From Branchiostoma floridae (taxonomy: Eukaryota; Chordata; Leptocardii; Amphioxiformes; Branchiostomatidae), in the NCBI RefSeq assembly GCF_000003815.2, contig NC_049989.1:15413265-15477264 (forward strand): a stretch of DNA of 64,000 bases. Direction: 5' to 3'. The notes under the pieces were generated by a model. The model did not search any database. It was given only the letters and a program-made list of their open reading frames with translations, and was not told where the DNA came from. Position 1 is the first letter of the stretch, and the number at the start of each line of letters is the position of its first letter. Positions 43,274-55,546 of this stretch are shown piece after piece. The translations under genes were made by a program, and so were the position numbers.

Positions 43274-44869
43274 CACCTTTCCTGGAATGGGTGTCAGGTC
43301 AGGACCCCAAGGCAAGAGCCTGAACGTTCGACACGTTAGCCTCCTTTCCTGTCGACGATGGGATGTCTGTTATATATCATTTTTTTTCTTAGGAGAGTAT
43401 TTTAGACTCGATTCTGAAGAAAATTGGCCAGAAAAGAACACAGTATGAAAGACAATACACTTTATTACACATAGAGGTAATATGACAGCTCCCTCCATGG
43501 CAATTTTCGGGAATATCCTGTGAGTCTGAAATGTATGGAAACGCTGTAATAATTATTGTACAACCCTCACCTTTCATATAGTAGGTTGCAGGCTATGACG
43601 GGTTCGACATGTAGACATGCCTTCCTGTTAAGGGTGGGATGTCTGTTATTAGTTGTCATTAAGATGACAAAACAACTCCCTTTTTATCTTAAAAGAGAGA
43701 CTAGTGTCTGGAAGATCAAAGAGGAAGAATCCCCGTACGATTTATTACTCATTAAGGTAATCTAAAACAGTCTCTCCCGACAATTTGCCAGGATTGCTCT
43801 GAGTCTAAGTGCTATCGAGACTCTGTAATGTTTGTACAACCCTCACCTTTCATGCAATGGGTAATAGGGCAGGACCCCAATTAAGTGCCTGAACGTTTGG
43901 CACGTAGACCTCCTTTCCTGTCTGTTATCGTTTTTTCATGAACCACACACAAAGTTATCCCTTTTTTTTCTTGGAAGAGTAGTAGACTCGTATCTGGAAA
44001 ATCGGTCAGAACACAACCCAATACACTTTTGAATTATTACTCATAGAGTTAATATGACAGCTTCTCCTTGGCAATTGTCTTGGACTTGCTCTGAGTCTTA
44101 AGCCAAAATGTACAACCGTCAGCTTTCATTCAATGGGTGACAGGACACCGCAAGTTCCTGAACGTTCGACAAGTAGGCCTCGTTTTCTGTCGAAGGTGAG
44201 ATATTATTATCATTTTTCATGAACCACACTGACGTTATCCCTTTTTTGTCTTGGCAGAGTCGTTTAGACCCGTTTCTGGAGAAACGGCCAGAAAAGAATG
44301 AGTGACAATACACTTCTTGACTTCATTACTCATAGAGGTAATATGGCTGCTCCCTCCATGGCAATTTTTGGTGACTTGCAGTGAATCTGGAATCTATCGA
44401 AACGCCATTGTTGTACAACCCTCACCTTTCATAGAATGGGTGACTGGGCAGGGCCCCAAGTGCCTGAACTTTTGACACGTAGAAATCTATTCCTGTTGAG
44501 GCTGGCATGTGATGCCTGTCATTACTTAAGATAACCACAAGACTCCCCATTTTCTTAGAACAGAGACTCGTTTCAGGAAAATTTAACAAGAAGAATTCCC
44601 GTATGAGTGATGATACGCTTTACTACTCAAGAAGGTACGATTTTAAGCTCTCTCCCGACAATTTGCAAGGATTGCTTTGTGTTTTAAACTATCGAGACAT
44701 GCAAATATACAACCCTCACCTTCTATACAATGGGTAACAGGGCAGGACCCCAATCAAGTACATGAACGTTTGACACGTAGACCTACTTTCCTGTCTGTTA
44801 TTATCAACACAACCCAGGGAATGGGCATATTACCTCTATGTGCAATATGCCTGTTATTAGTTAAGATTC

Positions 44870-45350
44870 CTTTTTTTTAATCTTTGAAATCTTTATGAAA
44901 ATACCATATTGCAGACTTTTAGTCGAGTCTGAATTGTGTTGGTATTTACATGTATTCCTCCAGAGAGAATTGCACTAAAAGTTAAGTACAGCAATTTAAA
45001 AAGTTCCTATGATTCAAAATAGTAATTGCTAACAAACGATTTTTATCAAATATCAAGGATCCTTAGTCTTAGACTACATTTTACGAGAATCAAGACAGGT
45101 GTTCAGCTGTTATGTACAGACATTCACAATAGTCGATATAATTAGAAGGATTGTCTTGGAGGCCATTCTGAGTCATTTAACAGTTCAGTCAGAAAGTGAT
45201 GGCAGAGTTTCTGTGCCTGTTGGTGCGACAGATCGGTGTGTCCAACTTGTTGGCATTGCGTGTGAGTCTTCCGGAGATTTGACTCCTGGGTGGAGGTAGC
45301 CAGTCCCTGAGCTCCGACCTGAACAGTTTTTTTGGCGAAGGACAGACAGG
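44870..45350. other. Non-array insert, unrecognised
   Basis: It breaks the 290-bp periodicity (interval 801 bp). No TIR, SINE head or coding motif recognised. Confidence 0.4.
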
Positions 45351-46110
45351 GGTCTTAGAAGAGAGACTCGTTTCAGGAAAATAAAACAAAGAAGAATCAC
45401 CGTATGATAGAGGATACGCTTTATTACTCATGAAGGTAAGCTAAAAGCTCTCTCCCGACAATTTGCCAGGATTGCTCTGAGTCTAAGAGCTATCCAGACG
45501 CCATAATTGTACAACCCTCACCTTCTATACAATGGGTAACACGACAGGACCCCAATTAAGTTCCTGAACGTTCGACTCGTAGACATTCTTTCATGTTTGT
45601 TATCAATTTTCATAAACCACATTAACGTTTTACTTTTTTTTCTTGGGAGGGTATTCTAGACTCGTATATGGAAAATCGGCCAAAAAAGAACACAGCATGA
45701 GTGACAATATACCTTATTGCTCATAGAGGTAATATGACGGCTCCCTCCTTAGCAATTGTTCGGGACTTGCTGTGAGTCTGAAATCTATCGAGACGCCATA
45801 ACTGTACGGCCCTCACCTTCGATACAATGTGTAACACGGCAGGACCCCAATTAAGTTCCCAATTTAAGTTCGACACGTAGACATCCTTTCCTGTCTGTTA
45901 ATATTCTTCATGAACCACACTAACGTTATGCCTATTTTCTTCGGAGAGTAGTTTAGACTCGTTTCTGGAAAATCGTTCAGAAATGACCCAGTATGAGTGA
46001 CAATACATTTTGTTACTCATAGAGCTAATGTGGCAGCTCTCCTTAGCAATTGTCTGGGACTTGCTTTGACGAGTCGAAAATCTATCGACACGCCGTAACC
46101 CTCACCTCTA

Positions 46111-46644
46111 GGCCACAGCAAGTAAGTTTTATGGATGACATCAGCGCGCGCATTAATTTTCGCCTGATTTCAGAAAAAAACAAGATTTTTTTTCTTCTGC
46201 AGGGATGGTTAACATGACGATAAAGTACCAAAATGAGCAAATATATTGTGTTGTAGCCTAATAATAGCACTTGTAGAAGTGACACTTGCGAGGTACCCAG
46301 GACTGTAGTTGTAGAAATGAAACGTATTGGATAGTTGTAAAAGTGACACCAATATGGAAGCTATGAGTGTGGTTACCAACTTTGTTGGTGATGCCAGTCT
46401 ACCATACTAGTGTCACTTTTACCACACCAGTAGATGTCTTAAATACAGGAATGAATGCCTTGTTGGCTCTGATACCATGTTTTGTCCCTTTAATTCTTTT
46501 TACAACAGTCATCACAACTTTATGGTGCCTATTTTTGAAAATTTAGCCATCTTGTTTTTCTCACCCATCTTGTTTTTTTCGCCCTATCGCACTGTTTTTG
46601 CAGTCCGCATAGGATGTCATCCATAAAATTTACTTGCTGTGGCC
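46111..46644 (+). mobile_element. GGCCACAGCAAG MITE, copy e, complete
   Basis: 534 bp with about 33-bp TIRs: GGCCACAGCAAGTAAGTTTT at the left and AAAATTTACTTGCTGTGGCC at the right, with GGATGACATC / GATGTCATCC. About three diverged minisatellite units lie at 46265-46390 (GTAGAAGTGACACTTGCGAG). No transposase. It replaces some array sequence at its site. Confidence 0.88.
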
Positions 46645-46827
46645 TTAATACAATTAAGTGTCTAGACGTTGCGCACGTACACCTCCTTACATGTCGAAGG
46701 TGGTTTGTCTGTTACTGTTTTTCATAAACCACACTAACTTTATCATTTAGTTTTCTTGGGAGAGTATTTTAGACCGGTCGATGAAGATTAGACATCCAGG
46801 TTATAAGATATGCCAAAAACGAGTTTT

Positions 46828-47058
46828 CCAGAAACGAGTCTAAAATATGCCAAAAAGCAGTTACTCAAGCAGCTGGATATGATATAATTTGGAAACGTTC
46901 AAACGTTTCAGATAACACCCACTATCTTGTGTCAGTGAGATAGATAGTGACAAAGATACTGGATGCTATCTGAAACGTCTGGTCGTTTATAATTTCCCAA
47001 ATCATAGCCAGCTACTTGAGTAACTGCTTTTTGGCATATTTTAGACTCGTTTCTGGAA
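46828..47058. repeat. Palindrome spanning a MITE and its host flank
   Basis: Arms of about 90 bp: TGCCAAAAAGCAGTTACTCA at the left, TGAGTAACTGCTTTTTGGCA at the right. The mirror symmetry continues outward into array sequence (CCAGAAACGAGTCTAAAATA / TATTTTAGACTCGTTTCTGG), so the duplication included host DNA. Confidence 0.8.
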
Positions 47059-47093
47059 AATCGGTCAGAAAAGAACCCTAGTAAAGTTGCGCT

Positions 47094-47336
47094 CCCACCA
47101 CACTTGTGTCAAGCTTGCGTCACTGCGGGGTTTGAAAGATACTGAACGAATTTCAGAGATATAAAACGAATTTTCTTTCTTTTTGTGTATTTTGCCGTCT
47201 TCTTAGTCATACGCATTACGCAATATCTAAATTATAAAAAAATCCGAGAAAATAACAAAACAGTGACGCAGTGAATGAACCCCGCAGTGACGCAAGCTTG
47301 ACACAAGTCCGGTGGGAGCGCACCTTAAGAGTAATA
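47094..47336. mobile_element. GTGCGCTCCCACC MITE, complete
   Basis: Left AAGTTGCGCTCCCACC and right GGTGGGAGCGCACCTT, with TIRs extending about 48 bp through GTCAAGCTTGCGTCACTGCG. The interior is homologous to 37152 and 60541 while the TIR tips differ. Inserted in the 290-bp array. Confidence 0.82.
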
Positions 47337-47718
47337 ATATATGTCATTACTCATAGAGGTTATATTACTGCTCGCTCGTTGGCAATTGCCCGGTACTTCC
47401 TTGGAGTCAAAAATCTATTGATAGGCCATAATTGCAACCATCGTTCATAGAATGGGTAGTAGGCCATGACCCCAATTTAGTGCCTGAACGTTCGACAGGT
47501 CAATCTCCTTTCATGTCGAAGATGGGATTATTAGTGTTATTGACGATAACCACAGGACTCATTTTTTCTTGGAAGCGGTCCTCGTTTCTGGAAAATCGGC
47601 CAGAAAGTTATTAGTGTTCATGAAATAACCACAGGACTCTTTTTTTTTCTTGGAAACGGTCCTCGATTCTGGGAAATCGGCCAGAAAGGAACCCGGCATG
47701 AGTGACCATACACTTTAC

Positions 47719-48091
47719 CGGGGTTGTAGCCAGCTTGAAATCATTTCCGTCCCCTCGATTTTAAATCCTATCGAGTACCGTAGACGCAATACGTCGAGCC
47801 GAAGGCACAACGTTCCTAAGGGGGTCTGGGGGGCATGCTCCCCTGGAAATGTTTTATATCTAGACCCTCTGACACGCTATTTCCTGCATTTTGAGGTGTA
47901 GATTTTGCTGGTCGACTAAGCTGTTCATCTGTTTTGGTGAAAAATTACACAAGGGAGACAGTTTTTTTAAATATCTTTACTGACTTTACATTTGATTGTT
48001 GTCAGTCACAGAGGACGGAATGGGAAAAGGTTTTTTCCGTCCCCAGCTGCAAAATTCCGTCAAAGGATGGAAGGACGGGCACTGGTCATAA
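47719..48091. mobile_element. GGTTGTAGCCAGC element, probable MITE
   Basis: Starts CCGGGGTTGTAGCCAGC ... TTTCCGTCCCC and ends GACGGGCACTGGTCATAATT, weakly complementary termini. It contains GGGGGTCTGGGGGGCATGCT and a GACGGAAT/ATTCCGTC pair. It interrupts the 290-bp array. Confidence 0.55.
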
Positions 48092-48194
48092 TTACATAAA
48101 TGTAATGTGACAGCTCTCTTGCTGACAATTTTACTGAGTCGAAAGCTATCTATGTGCCGTGATTGTGCAACTCTCATCTTTTTACTTCAAAACG

Positions 48195-48595
48195 TTAGTC
48201 AAAAACTAGACGTGCACTGGCGAGGATAATTCACAACGATTAATCGATATGTTATGTCTTATTATATTGTCTACAGATTACCACGTTTTCACGACTAACG
48301 CTTGGTATATCAAAGAGAAAAATTAGATTATATTCACAACATTCTAATATCTGAGCTACATTTCGAGACAATAAAATAGCTTATCAATTACTTGCCTACG
48401 AAAGTAATTAACAAATTCTGCTTGGGGACTTTATTAGAAGAAATTAATCAGTAAACCGATCAAATTTTTATCAAGATTAATACTCGTGTATGTCCTGTTC
48501 ATATATCTGCCTACGTAGACCAATTCATTTACAACTCCTTGCGAAAACGAGACAATGCTATATTGACATAATGATATGAAGTATTAGTTTTTATG
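48195..48595. other. Intergenic AT-rich DNA, nothing recognised
   Basis: No supported feature. Confidence 0.35.
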
Positions 48596-48599
48596 ATAT

Positions 48600-48745
48600 T
48601 AACTAGATTGTTTACTGTTACATTAGATTAGTTTAGTTGTTAGATATTTGAAATAGTACATAGTTCAACTGCCATGTATATCCAGATTGTCATACATTGT
48701 ACCTGGTACAGTTGTCGCGCAATAAAGTTCTATTCTATTCTTGTA
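48600..48745 (+). mobile_element. Non-LTR retrotransposon 3' end
   Basis: TTGTACCTGGTACAGTTGTC, then GCAATAAAGTTCTATTCTAT with an (ATTCT)n-type end, the usual shape of CR1-group 3' termini. No coding sequence. Confidence 0.6.
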
Positions 48746-48749
48746 CTAA

Positions 48750-49640
48750 TGTGAAGAGTAAAAGATTATGATAAAGCTAAGATAATTAGAAAGACGTATT
48801 GAACTCTTTTTGCGAAATCATCTAAGCGTTTAATCACACATCTGGCGTGTTGAGATCGGGATGTTTTTGTTTATTGCAACAACTATCAATGATATATGGT
48901 GGTGGCTTACTAGTATCTCATGCCGCCACCAAAACAAAATGGAAATGCAAATATATCATCATCATCATCGGTTGGGTTTTATGCAGGTGACTGTGGGTTT
49001 CAATAGCAAGTCTTTAGAGAGAATGTGCATGTAGGCATGGGTTAAAAGAAACTCCGTCCAATTTTGACGTTGAATGGCCCAGGAAAATTTATCTATAACC
49101 TTCGGGAAGAAGGTCAGCCTCTGACTGGAGGTATTGTTTGACCTTCTGGTCCCGATTGCCTTTGGGTTTGTGTTCCCTCAGCAAAATACGTAAGAACTCC
49201 TGTGTCCTAAGGCCAGGCCAAAAAACAAATAACCGGGCTACATGGGTAATACGGTGCTGTCAGGAAAATCTCAAATGTCTTGAGACAGAAATGGCCTGAA
49301 ATTTGGCAGGAACTTAGACAGAAAACTATTCATTTCAGAAATGTAGAACGTGTGTGTCAAATCTGCATTATATCTATATAATCTGATGACAAATTGAACA
49401 GGATGTAGCAACCAAGAGAACCTACGAATAGATTGTATTGATCGGAATGTGTGTGAGTGATATAGATACAAAGGTCAAGGTCGAGTTTAGGTCTCCTGTT
49501 GTGCAACCTTGGTACTGCAGCAGAACATCCGGTTTCTGTATTTTTTGTCGTATTATACTGGAGACGCTGGTGTCACCTCTCTTAGGATGAACTGAACTGA
49601 ACTTTGGAAGGCACCAATTCTCTACCAAAAATGTTTTTCT
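48750..49640. other. Intergenic, nothing recognised
   Basis: A short (ATC)n at 48956-48970 may be a SINE tail. No gene supported. Confidence 0.35.
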
Positions 49641-49689
49641 TGTTTATCTTGTTTTTCTTCCTATCAGAAAATTTATCTTTAAGGAAATC

Positions 49690-50085
49690 TTAGAGAAACG
49701 TCCTTGTCCATGGGGCAAGAAAATTTTTGCTTGAATTTTTGAGATTAATATTCTTACACCAAGAATACTTTTCTTACATCAAGAGCAAAAATTCTTGTTT
49801 TCTTAAGTGTTAAAAAAGCAAGCATTTCTAGAAATTTCTTTCTTGCATCATAAGAAAAAACAAGAAAATTTTGCTTAAAAATCCAGAAAATTCTTAGGCG
49901 TGACAATCTTTCAGAAAAATTTTCTCCACCAAAGAAGAAAAAAGAATTGTTCTTCGCGAGAGAATTAAGATTTTTTGTAGTTTCTTGTTTTGCTTGAATT
50001 TAATTCTACATTTTTATCTTGCAATAATATTTTTCTTTATATAAGAATTGTCCATGGGGTAAGCAAAACAAGCAAAATCATTTTC
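49690..50085. repeat. AAGAAAA-rich block between direct repeats
   Basis: TTGTCCATGGGGCAAGAAAA (49708) and TTGTCCATGGGGTAAGCAAA (50048) bound about 340 bp of repeated TTTTCTTGC / GCAAGAAAA motifs in both orientations. Its nature is unknown. Confidence 0.5.
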
Positions 50086-50089
50086 ATGT

Positions 50090-51285
50090 GCACTCTTGTG
50101 CAAATCTTCGGTCACCCTAAACTTCTCGGGTCACTGACTTTAATTTTCCTCCCGCTGTAAATTAATATTCACACAGTGGTCAGGCTAGGGTGATGACCCA
50201 CGTATTAACGAGCCACACGTCACTGATAAAGTACGCGGACCAAATCCCCTCTAAACCCACTCATGGTGCAAACGGCAAATCCTAGACAGATTCAAACGAT
50301 AACGGTCATTCCCGTAATCCTCATGGAGGAGGAATTAGCACCAAGGACAGACATAATTTATATCAAGTCAAAGGAAAGTCATTAAGGCCCTGTACTTCCT
50401 TTCGTTATAGATTAAGCACGTCGACTTCATTTCTTGCTAATGGCAGCCATTCATTGGATGCAATTTATCACGTACAATTAAAGAAACCGGATTCAAATTA
50501 ATAACGGTTTTAACCGACCTTGGCCGTGACGAGGGCACAGCTGTTGGTTTGGATAGGTTCCCAGTTACCAAGCAATTACAGTAAGAGCACATGCTATGAA
50601 AGTTACAATGTACTTAACATGATTGTCGGGAGAAAATGTGACATTTCACCTTTTGTTCGTAAAAAATCAGATTGCGCGTCTATGGGTTTCATCAACCAAG
50701 ACCTCTAAGATTAAGTTTTAGATTCTACTATTATGGATAAACTAAACCTAAACTAATTCCAACACTACATGTAGATTGGGACTTACCGCAAATGTTCGGC
50801 CGACTCTGTCAGACTTGTTCGCGGAATGGACCGTCTACTGTAGCTTCCGCACCGTGACGTCGGAGACACGTGACTGCAACAGAGGGTCGTAAATGCCATA
50901 TAACCTGTGTCGCCCCCGTCTCTGTTCAGCGATGGACGGGGGGCGCGGATGTACACAGCCTCCTACTTTAAGATCCTTCTGTCAATATTATAAGAGAAGA
51001 AAAACATCAATAGTGGCCCCCACCTTGTGGAAAATGAGCTACAAAACGTTAAAATAACTCATAGGGGTTGTTCGTCATATTAAACCAATTGACCCCCCCC
51101 ATCTACAACAATCACCCTCGTGTCACATGACCTATGTTTCCGCTACCTCTCAGGTCACGTGATTGCTATGTACAATTTTGCCGTTCAGATGTACTGTAAA
51201 TGTCACTGTTGTAATGTAACCAGGGTTGCCTTAAAGATCTGATAGACCTCTTCGCTATGATTAAATAAGTCTGAAGGCTAGCCTA
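50090..51285. other. Intergenic, nothing recognised
   Basis: No supported gene, RNA or repeat structure. Confidence 0.35.
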
Positions 51286-51289
51286 CCAT

Positions 51290-51430
51290 GGCATTATTGT
51301 GTATTTTATATATACTTTGTTTCACTCAATGTTCAATAAAGTGTCTATTCTTTTCAATTATGATTAAATTAATGACTTCCTATTGTATGTATTATGTATT
51401 ATGTTTTATGTTTTATGTATTATGTATTAT
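51290..51430 (+). mobile_element. Probable LINE 3' end with (TATGTAT)n
   Basis: TTCAATAAAGTGTCTATTC then repeated TATGTATTATGTTTTATG units. The likeness to the 48600 terminus is limited to the AATAAAG...CTATTC ending. Confidence 0.35.
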
Positions 51431-51439
51431 TACCTGCAT

Positions 51440-52080
51440 GTATGCAGGTATGGTTTTCACGGGCGTGGGAAAATTTGGAAGCTGGGGATTTAGGGTGCTG
51501 TATCTCTAGAACGGATGGTGCGAGCACGACGATTTTTGGTACGTGGCTTGGGGGTGGTAGTCTGACACTCAGGTTTGATTTTGGGCCTCCTGACGCTTGA
51601 ACTTGACATTGCAGGTGGCATTTTTTGTGTTTTTGGGGCACTGTTGGCGCTGTGTGTCCGGAACGATACGCGTCATTGCGACGATTTTTGGTGCATGGGT
51701 GGGAAGTTGTTGCCTGTTGCCTAGGATTGACTTTGGGCCTTGTCGCGTTTGAACTTGATGCGGCAGGTCGAATTTTGTGTCCGGGAGGGGTATTTCCGGA
51801 GTTATATCTTCTGAACGGTTGGTGCGGGCGCGATGGTATTTGGCACATGTGTTGGCGGTGGCTGAATAATTCTCAATTTTGATTTTGGCGCCCTTGGTGC
51901 TTGAACTTGACATTCCAGGTTACCTTTTGTGCGGGCACTGCGCGTGCGCTGTATCTCCGGAACGCAAGGTGCCATCGTGGTGCTATTTGTTTCGTGGGTT
52001 GTTGCTGGTGTCCTGGTGGTCAGGTTTGATTTTGGGCCTCCTAGTGCTTGAACTTGATACTGTAGGTTGACCCTGTTTTG
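51440..52080. repeat. ~150-bp tandem repeat, four units
   Basis: TGCTTGAACTTGACATT-type motifs at about 51593, 51745, 51899 and 52045 (periods about 146-157 bp). Each is preceded by TTTGATTTTGGGCCTCC, and a CTGTATCTC(C/T)(G/A)GAACG block lies before each unit. Minus-strand frames repeat QVQAxGGPKS because of the array. Confidence 0.82.
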
Positions 52081-52084
52081 GTGT

Positions 52085-53315
52085 GGTTGGGGCATCCCCC
52101 CAATATCTGCTTGGTTTGGTTGGGTTTGGGTTGATTGATAGGTCTTTAAGCTTAGGTGTAGAATCGTCATCTGTTTTTGCACTGGCTTCGGCCACCTTCA
52201 ATGTATCAGGTTACTTTGTATCAACAGTGTCTGACCTGCCAGATGACATACCTAGTCTAGTATCTGTTGCTGTATTTGTTAGGTACAATTTGAGTTTGCT
52301 ACTTAGTCCGACTTTGTGGTGTTTTGAGAGCTGTGTAGTACTGAGTTTAAAGTTCTGGTACAAGTTCCTTTACCCTGTTTGGCAATCAGCAGAAGATACA
52401 ACTTTCTAAAGTGGAGAAGAAATGTATAGAGCTGAGTGTTAGAGAAAGGTATGTGTATGATTTTTCCTTCTTGCTGTTTCTTTGGGGTTGCCATTTCCGT
52501 ATTGTATGCAGGTAATTTGTACGTTTGGGGCTAGTCATATTCGCTTGACTTTTGGGCCTGCTTCAATCTATAGTACGGGCAGGGTTAAGTGGTAGAGGCT
52601 TTGTTCTGTTTTAAATTTAGTATCGTTTGTTGCATTTTGTCACTGCAAAAATATGATGAAATTGTTTTCCCCCTCTAAGCAACTGCTCATTGATTTTGTG
52701 GGATGTTTGCTGGGTGTTCACTTTGACTACAACAGCTTTCTGAACTTTTTAAAGCAGCAGCAGCTTGCCATCTATGAATGGGATTGAAAAGGACATTTTG
52801 AATAGTAAATTCTGCTGTTAAATTTGGCTTAGGTACTTCAAGAGATTTAGGTTTTAGTTGGACGGATTGAATAAAATATCATACCACCCTGGGGACTAAC
52901 TGTTGCTGCTGGATGGGGGCTACCACTATTCATATTGTCTATGGAACTACTGTAAAAATATAATTGGTCAAATTATGCAAATAACCTTCCAGTGCCAAGT
53001 CATATGTGACAGAATATCTACATGGGCCATCTGAGGCAAAAAAAGGTAGGAAAAGTCGTCTAAACAACTTCAAGGTACTGTGGTTGGTTACCTGCTTAAG
53101 AAATCCAAAATAAGTAATGTTCATCCATGCCCAAGCTTACACATTCCCCAAATGGAATTTCAGACTTTGGCATGGTGCAGTCAAACCAACAAGGTAAAAA
53201 TCTCACTTTTCCAACCACGCAACCACGGACGAAAAGGAAAAAAAATAAACAATAGTCTACAGACACCCAATACATTTCATGCAGGCCTGAGGTCTACGAA
53301 CTCTTGTTTGATACT
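52085..53315. other. Intergenic, nothing recognised
   Basis: 52525-52570 has a faint further copy of the TTTTGGGCCTGC motif. No gene supported. Confidence 0.35.
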
Positions 53316-53319
53316 TACT

Positions 53320-53940
53320 TCATTATGAATAGTTCATTTCTAATTTCCTACAGGGAATCTTTGTTTATTTTAATCACTTTTTTTCTGGTGCAAATAAACA
53401 ACAAACAAATAAACAATGAACAGTCAGATCTGGAAAACGATGGCGCAATGTATGCCCTCCGAAAGTTCTAACCAAGACTTCTATAAATTTCCTATGTATT
53501 AGGTATTACATGCTACTTATTTTGATTCATTTTTCTATGAATAGTTCATTTCTAATTTCCTACAGGGAATCTTTGTTTATTGTCATCACTTTCTTTCTGG
53601 TGAAAATAAATAACAAACAAATAAACAATAAACAGAGCTGGAGAAAGATGACGCAAGTTCTAACCAAGCCTCCATAAATTTCCTATGTATCATGCATTAT
53701 ATGCTACTTAGTTTGATTCATTTTTCTATGAATAGTTCATTTCTAATTTCCTACAGGTAATCTTTGTCTATTGTCATCACTTTCTTTCTGGTATAAACAA
53801 ACAAACAAACAAACAATAAGCAAATACCCGTCAGAGCTGGAGAACGATGGCGCAATAGAAAGTTTCTCACCAGGCTTCCATAAAATTTGTTTCTACGTGA
53901 GAGTTCATTTTTTCTGCATGTTCCATTAATCAGATAATTC
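53320..53940. repeat. ~200-bp tandem repeat, three units
   Basis: GAATAGTTCATTTCTAATTT at 53326, 53537 and 53730. Each unit has TCACTTTCTTTCTGGTG, AAACAAATAAACAATAAACA and GAGCTGGAGAACGATGGCGC. The AAACAAATAAACAA strings look like a captured LINE tail. Confidence 0.85.
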
Positions 53941-53944
53941 ACCG

Positions 53945-54235
53945 TAAGATAACATTACCTGACGTTAGCTCATGCGGCGAGGCCATGTAATGGAGTATCC
54001 CCCAGGCGATTTGAACCTCCTCAACGAGCGAAAGAGCATCATTAGTAGAATCCGCAGCAAGTCGAGTAATTGCTTCTAAAAGACATTACCCATGCGTCTC
54101 TGTCAGGGCTTCCTGTTCGTGTCGTGATTCTATTCACCCTATGCACAGTCACGATGCGTCTTCACAAGCCTGGGGAGAGAAAGCTGCGCAGGTGTTCCAA
54201 TTAAAAACCATGCACCGCCATTTATCTCACAACAT
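53945..54235. other. Intergenic, nothing recognised
   Basis: No supported feature. Confidence 0.35.
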
Positions 54236-54242
54236 TTATTAT

Positions 54243-54480
54243 AGGGCCTTCACACTGAAACCGAATCAGCAGGAATCAAGCAGAAGCAGCCGGAATGAAG
54301 TATTTGCAAAATTCGTGCCACATTCGGGTGGGAATTCCAAAGGGACCTTATATCCCCTTCACACGAGAAGGAATTGGTCCAAATGCCGTTAGAATGAAAA
54401 TTCTATTCTATTCCTGGGAATTCGTAGTGTATTGTAGAAATTCTCACTGCTTTCCAGATGTTCTTTTGGCCACATTCTGA
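54243..54480. repeat. GGCCTTCACAC repeat, copy 2
   Basis: GGGCCTTCACACTGAAACCG and, at 54355, CCCCTTCACACGAGAAGG, with GGAATCA/GGAATT blocks. Related to 42120-42245. The ends are not fixed. Confidence 0.5.
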
Positions 54481-54959
54481 CAGGATTCGAAGTTGCCGTT
54501 TCGGTTCTCCACCGAATGAGATAAACTTTGTATTCATAATAGATTGGTTCGATGATCTTAGTAGGAAGAGAATCTTTTGTGGTGTTTTTAACAATGAAAA
54601 TTTTGGCGTGATTTTGGTCACTTTTTCAAATAGTCTTTGGATGGCGTTTTGGATGAATCAGGCAGTAATTGTTATCTCTACGTCAACTGTCTTCAGATAT
54701 TGTCATTGATTGTACGTCTGAATCATGTACGTGCTCACGTGTAGTAACGTTAAACATCCTGATAACGATTTTACACAAATAGCTCCCACCAAACGTACAC
54801 CAACAGGCACACCCATGCACGTGTACCGAATGTACGTAATTAAGGATCAAAGTAAATCCTAATGTCTCGGATCCTATACATATTGCATTGCCTCATGGGG
54901 TAGCGCAGCAAATTTGTACTAAAGAGTATAAGCTGCATATCCAGACGGATTTATTTGAT

Positions 54960-55184
54960 CCACTACATTAGTGCACTTCTTAGATAGGAAAGAATGCCTT
55001 GTTGATGTGATTCCATACTTTGTCGCTTCAATTCTTGTTATACCGTTTATGGTGTCCATTTTGAAAATTTGCCATCTGTTTTTTTGCCCATCTTTTTTGT
55101 TTCGTCTTGTTTATGTTTCGCCTTATCTTATTTTTTTTTGCAGACTGCAGAGGATGTCATCCTTCAAATTTACTTGCTGTGGCC
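54960..55184 (+). mobile_element. GGCCACAGCAAG MITE, right half only
   Basis: CAGAGGATGTCATCCTTC and TTTACTTGCTGTGGCC end at 55184. The left half and minisatellite region are missing. Confidence 0.7.
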
Positions 55185-55546
55185 TAAAGTCCAAGTTTTT
55201 GAGATGAGATTATATCTATTTGTTTTCTCTGTAATATATTTCTTATTTCCTTGTAAATGTACATGGGCCCTATTGAACATCAGTATGTCAAAACTGAATC
55301 GGCCACCAGGCGTCTGAAGATATCACTAAATGATAAATAAAAAATGAAATGTTTATCTGCAGGGGTTTCCTCAAGTCTGTTATCTTGATGGCTAAAGCAT
55401 TTGACATCTGCCATAGCTGTGGTGCCACTGGGTCTAGACAAAATGAAGTTTCGGTGTTGAAAAGGCATTTCATAAAGATCAGTTGATGTAGAGGAGATGA
55501 AACCCGTCATCATTCTATCGTGATATGAAATACTTCAAATATAGTA

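Larger units (their letters stand above)
42640..48190. repeat. ~290-bp tandem array with many insertions
   Basis: AACCCTCACC-type landmarks at 42921, 43562, 43838, ~44112, 44417, 44711, 45512, 45808 and 46098. Uninterrupted intervals are about 274-305 bp. Units carry TAGACTCGTTTCTGGAAAAT, CATAGAGGTAATATGACAGC, TGAACGTTCGACACGTAGAC and CTTTCCTGTC. Larger intervals coincide with insertions: a 5S SINE, two MITEs, a palindrome and other DNA. No coding. Confidence 0.85.
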
